Part shown: one piece after another, positions 6,590 to 14,966 of the stretch
How the letters are laid out: every line of letters starts with the position of its first letter
Numbering within the stretch: position 1 is the first letter of the stretch
Assembly (NCBI GenBank): GCA_004524515.1
Contig: SDNV01000052.1
Location: 1-18,414, forward strand
Reading direction: 5' to 3'
Length of the DNA: 18,414 bases
DNA from: Promethearchaeota archaeon
Lineage (GTDB): Archaea > Asgardarchaeota > Lokiarchaeia > Sigynarchaeales > SOKP01
Notes under the pieces: generated by a model
Database searches by the model: none
What the model saw: only the letters and a program-made list of their open reading frames with translations
What the model was told of the DNA's origin: nothing
Translations under genes and position numbers: made by a program

Positions 6590-7771
6590 TTATAAATTCA
6601 ATTTTTTTGCTATACCCTCTAAGTCTTGAGAAAATTTGGTTAAATGTGCTTTTTTTACATGTGGCATGATAACTACTCTAATTAAATTGAATTTTTTGAA
6701 TTTTCCAAGCATCCATTTTCTTTTTCGAAGTTCATCATCTAATTTAGTTACACTTTCTCCACTTTCAGTCGTTATTCCCACAATATTCATTTCAGATTTT
6801 GCCGCTAACTTAATTCCTTCAATCTCCGAAATTAATTTCTCCAAATATTTTGTGTTATCCATACATTGCTTTACGATTTTGGTATAACCTTCAATTCCTA
6901 AATACTTAAGAATTGCCCAGAATGCTATAACTTGCCCTCCGGGTCTTGTACCCACAATATGTAAATGTTTAAAATCTCCTCCAGCGAGATACGGAATATT
7001 AAATCCAATTTTATTTAATATAGAGCCATCTCTCAAAAAATAGCCTCCAGTAGGGATAGGTGCTAAGCCCATCTTATGAGGATCAGCGGTAATAGAACTA
7101 ACTTGGGTTACTCTAAAGTCCCAGGGAGGGATCATATAATTTAATTCTCTTAAAAAAGGCAGTATAAACCCTCCAAAAGCTGCATCGATATGAAAAAAAA
7201 TATTTCTTCCTTCAATAATTTCTCCGATTTTATCTATTGGGTCAATCAATCCTAAAGATGTTGTTCCAGCAATTCCTAATACTCCACAGGTATTCTCATT
7301 TATAAGGGTTTTAAAATGTTCAAGATCTAACTTGAAATCTTTAGTTAAGTTTGCCCTTCGAAGCGTTAATCCTCCAAGCATCAAATCTTCACCTTTATCA
7401 AAAGATTTATGAGCTGAATCTGGAATTATAAATTCAGGCTTCTTAATCTCAGGTCTTAATTTTCTAGCAATTCGCATCGCAATTATATTTGCTTCGGTAC
7501 CTCCGGTCGTAATTGAACCTACTATGTTTCTTGCCCCAAATAGCTCACCCAATTCTCTAATTAGCTCATTTTCTATTTTGGCAGTATCTTTGAAAAGACC
7601 GGGATCTCCTAAATTTTTTGATATATATTTCATATAAATTTCTTTTCCAAAATTAATAGGCTCAGAGCACATTGATCCTAAAATATATTCACTTTGATAA
7701 GAACAGTCTTGAGATAATTTTCTTTCCAATTGTTTTATGATTTCTCTTTTTTTCAAGCCTTCTTTTAACAT
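6590..7771 (-). CDS. mfnA: Archaeal L-tyrosine/L-aspartate decarboxylase (PLP, MfnA family)
   Basis: At 393 aa, this matches the length of archaeal MfnA. It is a group II PLP decarboxylase. The PLP-stacking His is in SAHKSF (His121), the cofactor-binding Asp is in HIDAAFGG (Asp196), and the Schiff-base lysine is Lys233 in DPHKMGLAPIP. GTEANIIAMR at 91-100 is the usual phosphate-binding region. In methanogens the enzyme makes tyramine for methanofuran; in archaea that lack methanofuran it supplies beta-alanine from aspartate for coenzyme A. With no methanogenesis genes in view, the aspartate role is the more likely inference. There is no evident Shine-Dalgarno sequence before the ATG at 7771, so it may be leaderless. 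It lies downstream of the mazG-like gene on the same strand, after an 88-nt gap. Confidence 0.9.
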   Translation of the reverse strand: MLKEGLKKREIIKQLERKLSQDCSYQSEYILGSMCSEPINFGKEIYMKYISKNLGDPGLFKDTAKIENELIRELGELFGARNIVGSITTGGTEANIIAMRIARKLRPEIKKPEFIIPDSAHKSFDKGEDLMLGGLTLRRANLTKDFKLDLEHFKTLINENTCGVLGIAGTTSLGLIDPIDKIGEIIEGRNIFFHIDAAFGGFILPFLRELNYMIPPWDFRVTQVSSITADPHKMGLAPIPTGGYFLRDGSILNKIGFNIPYLAGGDFKHLHIVGTRPGGQVIAFWAILKYLGIEGYTKIVKQCMDNTKYLEKLISEIEGIKLAAKSEMNIVGITTESGESVTKLDDELRKRKWMLGKFKKFNLIRVVIMPHVKKAHLTKFSQDLEGIAKKLNL

Positions 7772-7859
7772 TTCTAAATTAAAATGCCCTATTCTATAAA
7801 TCTTTTACTAATAAAATTAAATTTAGAATTAGCGAATGAGATTAGTTTTCTATTTCTTT

Positions 7860-8180
7860 TTATTGGATAAACCGATCTTTATCTCTTTTCTTATATTTTT
7901 CAATAATTTTATTTAAATTTACCTCTAAATTAATCTCATAATAATTTGCCAAACAAATGAGGGCAAATAAAACATCACTTAATTCTTCTCCTAACCTATT
8001 TTCTTTCTCTGAACTCTTTTTAGGTTTAAAACCTTCAAAACTATTTATCTCACGAGCTAATTCTCCTATTTCTTCGACTAAAGCGCTAAACATTGAAAGA
8101 GGAGGCCAATATCCTCCATGATTTTTGATATATTCGTCAATTTTATTTTGAATTGCATTTAGCGAAAGTGGGTCACTCAT
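7860..8180 (-). CDS. MazG-like nucleotide pyrophosphohydrolase
   Basis: The product is 106 aa from the ATG at 8180 (an in-frame ATG at 8201 adds MVRNIII). The all-alpha MazG/NTP-PPase metal site is visible as EEIGELAREI in helix 2 and ELSDVLFALICLA in helix 3, giving the paired ExxE and ExxD sets that bind magnesium. The YWPPLSMFSALVEE lead-in is typical of the short archaeal and Bacillus YpjD-like members. Such enzymes hydrolyse nucleoside triphosphates to monophosphate and pyrophosphate, removing damaged or excess nucleotides. Its place downstream of nrdD-nrdG fits nucleotide-pool control. The exact substrate cannot be read from the sequence. Confidence 0.88.
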   Translation of the reverse strand: MSDPLSLNAIQNKIDEYIKNHGGYWPPLSMFSALVEEIGELAREINSFEGFKPKKSSEKENRLGEELSDVLFALICLANYYEINLEVNLNKIIEKYKKRDKDRFIQ

Positions 8181-8230
8181 AATAATAATATTTCTTACCA
8201 TTATTTAAATTAAAAATAAACTTGCAATCA

Positions 8231-8249
8231 CCCAAATAAAATATTTGGG
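8231..8249. terminator. Perfect 8-bp hairpin between nrdG and the mazG-like gene
   Basis: CCCAAATA (8231-8238) pairs with TATTTGGG (8242-8249) around an AAA loop. Read on the minus strand it follows the nrdG stop by about 35 nt and precedes a T-rich tract leading into the mazG-like start. It may end or attenuate the nrdD-nrdG transcript, or be an operator for the downstream gene. Confidence 0.4.
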
Positions 8250-8283
8250 ATCTTTCATATGAAATAATGAAAACTCGGGTAGT

Positions 8284-9033
8284 TTAATTTAACAACTCAA
8301 GAAGTTTACAATAACCCACGCTATTGTCCCTTAAATAGATATCAAAAGCAAAATTCTGGTTTTTATATGGCATAAGAATGTTAAGTAGAGTAATATGCGA
8401 AGGAGTATGAAATTTCTTTTTGTACTCCTCACCTACTCCTTCAGAATACTGATATTGTTGTAAAACATATTTTCCTTGAAAATCATTTGCTTGAAGGAAA
8501 GAAATTATGAGATGAATATCTTTTGGATTTAATAATTCTTCAGCATACGTAGTCCGAATTTCGAAATCAATTTTTTTATTCTGATTTATAATAGAGTATG
8601 TTTTTATAATTAATGAAGGATCAAAATTCCTCCCGATAATTTTTTTTAAATTATTCTTATCAAAAGGAACTTTTATATCTAATGCAACCCGATTGATATA
8701 AGGGATTATTTGCTCAATTATTTCAGGATGAGAACCATTCGTGTCAATGCTAATATATTTTCCCATTATAAAGATTTCTTTACAAAATTCCATCAAATCA
8801 TTTTGAAGAGTTGGTTCGCCTCCTGTGATACTTATACTATTAACTAAAAGGTTATTCTTTATTCGCTTAATTAAATCTTTCGTGTTGATTGTTTTTCCAA
8901 GGTTATTTTTTAATAAATACTTATTATGGCAGAAATCACATTTAAAATTGCATCCTTTTGTAAAAACCACCATTGTTACCCTATTCGGAATATCCTTAGT
9001 AGATATATCTATGATTCCGCCAATTTCCATCAT
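8284..9033 (-). CDS. nrdG: Anaerobic ribonucleotide reductase activating protein (radical SAM)
   Basis: The product is 249 aa. The radical-SAM cluster motif CxxxCxxC is at Cys28, Cys32 and Cys35 (KGCNFKCDFCHN), and SITGGEPTLQ follows as the SAM-binding GGE segment. These enzymes use a [4Fe-4S] cluster and S-adenosylmethionine to create the glycyl radical on NrdD. It is longer than the roughly 155-aa E. coli NrdG and resembles the longer archaeal/PFL-activase-like type. The start is 27 nt downstream of the nrdD stop, so the two are very probably cotranscribed. AAAGGTTT lies just before two adjacent ATGs (9033 and 9030); either could be the start. The activase function is inferred from the motif together with the nrdD neighbour. 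Confidence 0.92.
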   Translation of the reverse strand: MMEIGGIIDISTKDIPNRVTMVVFTKGCNFKCDFCHNKYLLKNNLGKTINTKDLIKRIKNNLLVNSISITGGEPTLQNDLMEFCKEIFIMGKYISIDTNGSHPEIIEQIIPYINRVALDIKVPFDKNNLKKIIGRNFDPSLIIKTYSIINQNKKIDFEIRTTYAEELLNPKDIHLIISFLQANDFQGKYVLQQYQYSEGVGEEYKKKFHTPSHITLLNILMPYKNQNFAFDIYLRDNSVGYCKLLELLN

Positions 9034-9060
9034 TAAACCTTTTGAATTGTCTTAAAAAAT

Positions 9061-12000
9061 TTAAATGGAAAGATTTTCTCTCTTTCGACTTTTCCATTCG
9101 GCAATCTTACCTGCGTTATATCTGTTCACCTCACTGTAATAACCGGTAATTCGAGAGTAGACTTTAGCGTCACGAGATCCACATTGCGGACAAGTAAAGC
9201 TTCCGCCTCGAAACATCTTTCTACAATGCGGACAGTATGTAAAATCTGGTGTATATGCGAAATAAGCTGTGTTAGTATTAAGGCAAATATTCTTTGTTAG
9301 TTCCCACAAACCTTGAATGTCTGGCTTTTGCTCTCCAAGAAAAATATGCGTGATAACACCACCACTTACAATAGGATGGTAGTTACCTTGTTTTTTTATT
9401 CTTTCTGAGAGTGGAATATCCGCGTCGTATCTGAAATGACCTGAATTTGTGTAATAGGCAGATTTACCAGATGACTGAGGAATCGCTTTTTTGGGAAAAT
9501 GCTTTAAATCTAATTTAGCAAAACGAGCTGAACTCGATTCGGCGGGCTGTTCCCATAAAGAATAGGAATATCCATCTCGCTCCGTCATGGAATTACATTT
9601 GGCGACCATATAAGTCAATATTTTTTTCCCTAAATTATAAGCACTGTCACTTTCATGAAGCTCTTCTCCGGATAAGCTTTGGACCGCTTCATTTAGCCCT
9701 GTAAAGCCAATCGAAAGGTTTTGATCCTGTAGTTTAAATATCGGTTCTCCTTGAACAGTACCACTACATAAAGGCAAATGTCCTGATTTTAATCTTTTAT
9801 CCATTAAAATCCATTTTTTTATTAGAATTCTGGCGCAAAGTTCTATCATTTCGTCTAAGATCATGAAGTAATCCTCCTCATTTTGAGATACATATGCATA
9901 TCGGGGAAGATTCAGGCTTACACTCTGGAGGGACCCAATAGTAACGTAATTTTCCCACACATTAGCATTTTTTCGTTTTTCAGGATCTAAAATACATTTA
10001 TTAATGATTTCATTTCCACTGAGAAATTTTCTACAACATTGACTATGTATCTCATCTGGCATCCAATCTGGACACATATTAAGAAAATAAGGGGTGCCCA
10101 TACATGCTGCTTCTTCCATCAATTTTAAGTAAGAGGATTCAAATTGTTTTAGCCATTCTTTTTTAATTTTTATTTCATGTTTTGGAAATGCAAAAAGCTT
10201 TCCATTTTGATCTCCTTTAATGTAGACATCGGTTAAAGCATCAAAAAGTCTTAAACACTCTTCTTTATAATCTCCATATGTTCCTATAATTTTTCCGTGA
10301 GGCCCTATAGCCGGAATATTAAATAACCCTTCAGGTATAGTTGGAGTACAAGATATTGAAGTAAACGGTACTTGCCCCCCACGTGCTGCAAAAATTTGGT
10401 TAGTTTCAAAAATAAGGCACTGCATTGACTGTTGGAGTTCTCGATCTGAAATTCCCCGAGCATAGGGCGCTAAAAATGTAGTTATATAATCATAACCCTG
10501 TCCTCCTGAAAATTCCCCCTGAATAATACCCAACCATTTTGCTAAATGTGTTACAGCAACTCTTAAGCTTCCTGCAGGTGCTGATTTACTACAATGGGGC
10601 CAACTCTCTACAGGCGGTAAACCATGTTCGAGAATCATACGAGGATCCCATTCTTGACAATTATGAATTAAGATATTATTTGCATAGAATGTATGCTGAG
10701 TCCAATCTCCATTTCCTTCAAGGGTGAAATCATACAAATATTTATGCGTTGGTTTAGTTTTTACGATATTTTTGACCCTATCGTAAGGATCTCTTTTAGA
10801 ATATTGAGGAGAATGGGTAATAAGAAATGTCATTAACTTTTTTTGCTTGTTAGGTTGTATAAACTCTACTATTTTAGAAAATTTTAATAGATTATCTCCA
10901 CCATAGATTTTTAATTTGTATTTTATACCCTCTCCTTTGTACCCATCTATGTCATATTCATAATGTTCTTTTTTAAGATAATATTGTATATTATGTGTTG
11001 AGAATATAACACTTAAAAAATCCACTAAAGACTTAGATTTTGAAGTATATGTTATTTCACAATCAGATTTTTCTGCTCTATAGACAATATGACCATCGCC
11101 ACTATAAAGAGCAGATAATAAAGATTTAAGTTTTTTATCTGAAATATTATAGAAAATATTATTAAGTTGCTTTTTATCACTGTGAGGTTTAATACCAAAT
11201 ATATATCTAAATAAAAGGTAAATAATTTTACCTCCAAAATATATCTGTGGTGCTTTATCTTCAACTATATTATAGGTGATATAAGTATTAAAGCATGATT
11301 TTATAGTTCTTTCCATATCTTTAAATATTAAAGGATCTTTACTTGTTAAAACCAAATTATAATGTATTTTATCTTGTATATTATAATTTCCCTCTGATAA
11401 GAAATATCCAATTAATTTTAAAAGAGGTTCATCAATTTTTATTATCGCGGGCATTGAGAGAGGAGAACCAGCTACACCTATTTCCAAATTCGATATATCA
11501 ATTTTATATTTGTCAATTAGTTTAACAGCTTCTCGAATTGGGACGCTACCTCGTTCCCAACTTCTTGAATAATTAATGACCTCAGCTTTACAGAATACCT
11601 CATCCCAAGACATTGAACTTTTACTTTTCTCGGAAATTAGCTGACTTCTAACGTTTTTAACATATATGTTATTTAACAATTTAGAAGGATATTTTTTAGA
11701 TAATTCTTCAATAAGATTAAGTTCATATATATCTCCTCGCATCACTCTATTGTTTAGAATCATCAATTTATCTCCAATTTTTAATTCCTCAGTTTTAATT
11801 TCTTTAGGAATTGAATTATTGAAGATCATAAGCTTATGGTCTTTACTAAGTAGAATTTCTTTACCTCTTTGAGTTATAATCTTATAAATATATTTTTCTG
11901 CAAGTCTTCTTGATATATATTTTAATTGTTTCAGTCCACTTGGAGTAAATAGCGAAAAACCTTTATTAGAAATATTGACGTACTCCTGATCTTTATCAAA

Positions 12001-12600
12001 ATACTTATCAAAATCCCGAGCTTTTAATAGTTTTAAAAAATTTCCGCAAAATACAGGCATATTGGTATTTCCATCAATACAGAATGGACGGAGATCGAAA
12101 TAGCGGAGCATATGGATATGGATATCCCCATATAAGTGAGCTTTAGATTCTTCAGAATCTAAAAGTCTTAAAAGCGCATATTCTTCGGATATTCGATTTG
12201 CTGCCCAATGATGGATGCTTTCGGGATTCATATCCTGGTTTGCATTTTCATTTACACCTTGTTCTAAAATAGCTTCATAATCCATTAAAGGCATTCCAAT
12301 TCTAGTATAAAGTTTTCTTTGATCCTCATAGTGTTGTTCAGAGAGAACAGAACAAACAATTTCCCTTATGTGGGGTCCAGAAAGAAACTGAATCCCCGAT
12401 GAGATGATCCTTCTTACTACAATTTCAGTTAATCTGTTGGCCGCTTCCTTATTTAATCCCGTTTCCTGTATAATACTTTTTTCAATTTTAAAAGGATCAA
12501 ATTCAGCCATATCACCCTCTGTTCTGAAGACTCTAGGTAATAGATTACTTAGATATTTGCTTTTTTTCTTGATTTCACTTTTTTGTTTTACATAAACCAT
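9061..12600 (-). CDS. nrdD: Class III anaerobic ribonucleoside-triphosphate reductase, intein-containing precursor
   Basis: The precursor is 1179 aa; removing a 474-aa intein leaves 705 aa, the usual NrdD size. An N-terminal ATP-cone (about residues 22-115) gives allosteric control by nucleotides. The extein then runs HIHMLRYFDLRPF, is interrupted, and resumes CQEWDPRMILEHGL. Near the C-terminus four cysteines (1123, 1126, 1137, 1140) form the zinc site. The glycyl-radical loop is RITGYY, with Gly1153 in the precursor (Gly679 after splicing). The enzyme reduces nucleoside triphosphates to deoxynucleotides without oxygen, with formate or a thioredoxin-type system as reductant depending on subtype. 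Nothing here decides the reductant. It heads a minus-strand run with nrdG and the mazG-like gene. Function needs intein removal, as the insertion splits a conserved segment. Confidence 0.96.
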   Translation of the reverse strand: MVYVKQKSEIKKKSKYLSNLLPRVFRTEGDMAEFDPFKIEKSIIQETGLNKEAANRLTEIVVRRIISSGIQFLSGPHIREIVCSVLSEQHYEDQRKLYTRIGMPLMDYEAILEQGVNENANQDMNPESIHHWAANRISEEYALLRLLDSEESKAHLYGDIHIHMLRYFDLRPFCIDGNTNMPVFCGNFLKLLKARDFDKYFDKDQEYVNISNKGFSLFTPSGLKQLKYISRRLAEKYIYKIITQRGKEILLSKDHKLMIFNNSIPKEIKTEELKIGDKLMILNNRVMRGDIYELNLIEELSKKYPSKLLNNIYVKNVRSQLISEKSKSSMSWDEVFCKAEVINYSRSWERGSVPIREAVKLIDKYKIDISNLEIGVAGSPLSMPAIIKIDEPLLKLIGYFLSEGNYNIQDKIHYNLVLTSKDPLIFKDMERTIKSCFNTYITYNIVEDKAPQIYFGGKIIYLLFRYIFGIKPHSDKKQLNNIFYNISDKKLKSLLSALYSGDGHIVYRAEKSDCEITYTSKSKSLVDFLSVIFSTHNIQYYLKKEHYEYDIDGYKGEGIKYKLKIYGGDNLLKFSKIVEFIQPNKQKKLMTFLITHSPQYSKRDPYDRVKNIVKTKPTHKYLYDFTLEGNGDWTQHTFYANNILIHNCQEWDPRMILEHGLPPVESWPHCSKSAPAGSLRVAVTHLAKWLGIIQGEFSGGQGYDYITTFLAPYARGISDRELQQSMQCLIFETNQIFAARGGQVPFTSISCTPTIPEGLFNIPAIGPHGKIIGTYGDYKEECLRLFDALTDVYIKGDQNGKLFAFPKHEIKIKKEWLKQFESSYLKLMEEAACMGTPYFLNMCPDWMPDEIHSQCCRKFLSGNEIINKCILDPEKRKNANVWENYVTIGSLQSVSLNLPRYAYVSQNEEDYFMILDEMIELCARILIKKWILMDKRLKSGHLPLCSGTVQGEPIFKLQDQNLSIGFTGLNEAVQSLSGEELHESDSAYNLGKKILTYMVAKCNSMTERDGYSYSLWEQPAESSSARFAKLDLKHFPKKAIPQSSGKSAYYTNSGHFRYDADIPLSERIKKQGNYHPIVSGGVITHIFLGEQKPDIQGLWELTKNICLNTNTAYFAYTPDFTYCPHCRKMFRGGSFTCPQCGSRDAKVYSRITGYYSEVNRYNAGKIAEWKSRKRENLSI
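10660..12081 (-). mobile_element. Intein in NrdD with LAGLIDADG homing endonuclease
   Basis: The intein has 474 residues, precursor 174-647. It begins with Cys1 (CIDGNTNMPVF, block A) and ends with ILIHN, giving the penultimate His473 and terminal Asn474, followed by Cys as the +1 nucleophile. Block B is SKDHKLMI with His82. Blocks F and G lie in YDFTLEGNGDW through ILIHN. The two LAGLIDADG helices are LKLIGYFLSEG (intein 221-231, acidic Glu230) and LLSALYSGDGH (321-331, acidic Asp329), so the endonuclease looks catalytically intact. The reading frame is unbroken. The exteins join as RPF-CQEWD, restoring a conserved NrdD sequence. The intein appears more A/T-rich than the flanking exteins, which would fit horizontal acquisition; I did not compute this. 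Confidence 0.95.
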
Positions 12601-12636
12601 TATTATCCATCAATTTCCTCTAATAAACATCTATTA

Positions 12637-12645
12637 TAATATAAA
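12637..12645 (-). promoter_or_regulatory. Candidate TATA box for nrdD
   Basis: TTTATATTA on the minus strand, 37-45 nt upstream of the nrdD ATG, is at a distance that would give a short leader of about 15 nt. The call is weak because the whole region is AT-rich. Confidence 0.3.
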
Positions 12646-12974
12646 TTAAGGCTAATTTTTGATCAATAGATTATATTTTTTTGTCGGTAATACCAAAAGA
12701 AATTAATAGCCTACTGGTGATAAATTTCTAGTTAATTACATTATACTTTTCTTCGATAAATATAAAAACTTATTTGTATTTCGAATTTAAATTTTTGTTA
12801 TTAACGCAATAATTAGCTTTCAAACTTATAGCTTTTTAAACTCCTATTAGTTTATTGATTTTTCTAATTATGGAGTTTGTTGATTTTCTAATTTCTCTTT
12901 TTTATTAATTTTGTCGATTCCAGTTGATAAACTTCAAATAATTTCACTGTAAAATTTTATTAGAATTAATTTTG

Positions 12975-12986
12975 TATATATTTAAA
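12975..12986 (+). promoter_or_regulatory. Candidate TATA box for the cupin gene
   Basis: TATATATTTAAA about 38-49 nt upstream of the cupin ATG would place transcription start near 13006, just before an AAAGGTTA ribosome-binding site at 13011-13018. Suggestive only. Confidence 0.3.
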
Positions 12987-13023
12987 TAAAAAATATATTA
13001 ATTGAAGCATAAAGGTTACAAAA

Positions 13024-13356
13024 ATGATAAAAGGACCGATTAATAAGGAAAATATTAAAAAAGTAAAAGCATTAGAGGGAATCTATAGAAAAACTCTTGC
13101 ATATAATCGCAATCTTATGTTATGCTATTTTATTCTTGAAAAGGATGCAGAAATTCCTGTTCATGATCATGAGGCTCATCAAATTGGATATGTATTATCT
13201 GGAAAAATAAAATTTATTACTGAAACTCGCGGTGAATTTATAGCTAAAGAAGGAGATAGTTATGTGTTTGACTCATGGGAAAAACATGGGGCTAAAATGC
13301 TGGAGTATTCAGAGGTGGTTGAGGTATTCAACCCTGCAAGAGACGATTATAAATAA
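13024..13356 (+). CDS. Small single-domain cupin protein
   Basis: The product is 110 aa, a single beta-barrel. Cupin motif 1 is PVHDHEAHQIGYVLSG, supplying two histidines of an HxH metal site and a Gln in place of the usual Glu. Motif 2 ends in FDSWEKHGAK with the third histidine. The ATG has AAAGGTTA about 5 nt upstream. Single-domain cupins of this kind are metal-binding sensors, isomerases or dioxygenase-like enzymes, and the sequence does not say which. The gene stands alone, divergent from nrdD and convergent with the membrane-protein gene (48-nt gap). No DNA-binding domain is attached. Confidence 0.9.
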   Translation: MIKGPINKENIKKVKALEGIYRKTLAYNRNLMLCYFILEKDAEIPVHDHEAHQIGYVLSGKIKFITETRGEFIAKEGDSYVFDSWEKHGAKMLEYSEVVEVFNPARDDYK

Positions 13357-13404
13357 TTATCAATATAAATAGTTTAAGAAAACCATCAAATTCTCTATTA
13401 AGGA

Positions 13405-13761
13405 TTACCACTGATATACAGCAACAGAAAAAATGGCAAACATACACAAAAGAAATTCTGCAATTATCCAATCTATAAATATTTCTTTCTTTCTATCTCT
13501 ATTTTTTCCGATTTTAGTAGATAATGCGAAAGATAATGCTGAAGAAGTTCCTGTAAATAAAACATAAGAAAACAACATAGCAGTTATTTCAATCTCTATT
13601 GTTTCTAATGCATAATCAAAAATCCCATAATAAGCTAGAAAAACACCTACGGCGATTAAAAACATCCAGCCACAAAAATGGATTGATTTTTCAAAAGCAA
13701 TATCTCTTTTAGAAATCGTGGTGGTTGAGCGATCCACTGTTTTTTTTTTTGCTTTAGACAC
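13405..13761 (-). CDS. Small membrane protein, three predicted transmembrane helices
   Basis: The product is 118 aa, starting at a GTG (13761). A basic N-terminus (about 28 residues, Lys/Arg-rich) is followed by three hydrophobic segments at about 30-50, 56-80 and 94-118, with a charged loop KIGKNRDRKKE between the second and third. The start codon is followed closely by a run of 11 A bases (13740-13750 on the plus strand as T) encoding lysines, a place prone to slippage. It lies downstream of the NAC gene in the same direction with an 87-nt gap, so it may be cotranscribed with it. Three-helix proteins next to a nascent-chain factor invite comparison with membrane-insertion factors such as EMC6, but I see no diagnostic motif. 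Confidence 0.75.
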   Translation of the reverse strand: MSKAKKKTVDRSTTTISKRDIAFEKSIHFCGWMFLIAVGVFLAYYGIFDYALETIEIEITAMLFSYVLFTGTSSALSFALSTKIGKNRDRKKEIFIDWIIAEFLLCMFAIFSVAVYQW

Positions 13762-13848
13762 GCTTTATCACACTTTTTTTTGCTTCTTGATATATTTTTA
13801 AGATTTTTATTATTCTTAATCTTTTCTTATTATTCCAAATTTTAATAA

Positions 13849-14325
13849 TTACAGTCTATTTTTAAGAAGTAAAATCGCTTTAGCAATATCACCATCACAC
13901 TCTACTAGCATTGCCTCAGCTTCTTCTTTTTGAACGTTTGCTTGAGCTGCTACTAACATAATATCATTTTCAGTAATAGCAGGTTTCATTTCAATCTCTT
14001 CTAATGGTTGATCTTCTATGATTTGTTCGGGCTCACCGATAGTAAACTCTTCGGGAGAAAATTCTTCTGCCATTCCAATCACTTGATAAATTTCTTGACC
14101 CGCTTGTTTCATTAGAATAACTTCAGGTTGATTGATAACTAAGGTTTTTTCTGCTCCTTCAATAATAACTCTTGTTGCATCGACTTGATCCATATCTATC
14201 CCCTGTTGCTGCATTTTTCTCCTCATTTGTCTTGAACCAAACTGCTGACCTTCTCTCTTTTTGACTGTTTGAGGCCGTTTTGGTTTATTTTTTTCTTTTT
14301 TCTGCATTTCTTTAGGTAATTTCAT
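13849..14325 (-). CDS. nac: Nascent polypeptide-associated complex, alpha-type (archaeal NAC)
   Basis: The product is 158 aa. A Lys/Arg-rich N-terminus (residues 1-40, with FGSRQMRRKMQQQGI) fits the ribosome-binding helix of archaeal NAC. Residues about 42-90 are the NAC beta-barrel, including RVIIEGAEKTLVINQPEVILMKQAGQEIYQVIG. An acidic linker follows, and residues 118-158 form a UBA domain (DIMLVAAQANVQKEEAEAMLVECDGDIAKAILLL). Archaeal NAC forms homodimers that bind ribosomes and emerging chains. The basic tail before the usual start is longer than in many archaea. It follows the PUA gene by 54 nt in the same direction and is probably in one operon with it. Confidence 0.95.
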   Translation of the reverse strand: MKLPKEMQKKEKNKPKRPQTVKKREGQQFGSRQMRRKMQQQGIDMDQVDATRVIIEGAEKTLVINQPEVILMKQAGQEIYQVIGMAEEFSPEEFTIGEPEQIIEDQPLEEIEMKPAITENDIMLVAAQANVQKEEAEAMLVECDGDIAKAILLLKNRL

Positions 14326-14379
14326 ATTAATTTCACTTTTATACCGATTTACATATATTTATAAAATTAATTTTAATTT

Positions 14380-14880
14380 TTAATCTTTTGATTTATTAAT
14401 TCCCTTTCTAACTTTAATAGCAACTCCATTTTTAAAGGTCTTAACATAAGGTACTGGAAGTTTTAACCGACCAATTGCTAATAACTCATCATTTTGATTA
14501 ACTATAATAACCTCATCCATTGGTCTTAAAGTTTCATCAATATTAATAATGTGCTTACAAAACACATTTCGGCCTTTTTTAATAAATTCAGAGATTTCTG
14601 TTGGTACCACTGCTCGTAATTTCGGAGATTTTGTATTTTCTATCAAAATTTCAGCAGAGAATAAACTTAATGTAAAAAAACCGTTATTAGGTCTTAATGT
14701 CAGCAACAATTTATCTTGTGAATAAATATATCTTATCTTATTCGTGTTTTTTGATCTTTCAATATGAATGTCTTTTTTATTACTAAACAAAATATCGGTT
14801 ATTTCAGGATCAAATTGATAGTCACATATGGCTTTAATTTTCCGTAATCCTAAAAAATCATCAATACTCAATTTATCCAT
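14380..14880 (-). CDS. Stand-alone TGT-C2/PUA-domain RNA-binding protein
   Basis: The product is 166 aa. Residues 10-80 resemble the C2 domain of archaeosine tRNA-guanine transglycosylase: LRKIKAICDYQF near the start, then KIRYIYSQDKLLLTLRPNNGFFTLS. Residues 85-162 are a PUA domain: LRAVVPTEISEFIKKGRNVF, a DEVIIVNQNDELLAIGRLKL strand pair, then GVAIKVRKG. PUA domains bind structured RNA, mainly tRNA or rRNA acceptor regions. There is no transglycosylase or pseudouridine synthase domain, so this is an RNA-binding protein or a partner subunit, not an obvious enzyme. It sits between PAN and NAC in the same direction. The ATG at 14880 has no clear Shine-Dalgarno sequence. Confidence 0.9.
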   Translation of the reverse strand: MDKLSIDDFLGLRKIKAICDYQFDPEITDILFSNKKDIHIERSKNTNKIRYIYSQDKLLLTLRPNNGFFTLSLFSAEILIENTKSPKLRAVVPTEISEFIKKGRNVFCKHIINIDETLRPMDEVIIVNQNDELLAIGRLKLPVPYVKTFKNGVAIKVRKGINKSKD

Positions 14881-14966
14881 TAAGTTTGTATTTATTGTAT
14901 TAAAAAATAAGCCAACAAGAAATATATAAATTAACTATTCGTGAAAAAATTTAAAAGTAAAAAAAG

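Larger units (their letters stand above)
12601..13023. promoter_or_regulatory. 423-nt gene-free divergent promoter region of nrdD and the cupin gene
   Basis: No convincing gene or RNA is seen. Two weak features stand out. A short direct repeat, TTGATTTTTCTAATT (12855-12869) and TTGATTTTCTAATT (12880-12893), sits near an inverted pair AAACTCC (12838-12844) and GGAGTTT (12872-12878). Both could be regulator sites or low-complexity chance. The region is longer than most gaps here, which is compatible with nrdD being regulated. Confidence 0.4.

Noticed and set aside
10660..12081. Independent minus- or plus-strand genes within the intein
   Set aside because: Short frames there are shadows of the intein reading frame, which is continuous with the NrdD exteins.
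12601..13023. Riboswitch or small RNA in the long gap before nrdD
   Set aside because: No recognisable conserved core (such as a B12 box) and only weak A/T-rich pairings were found.
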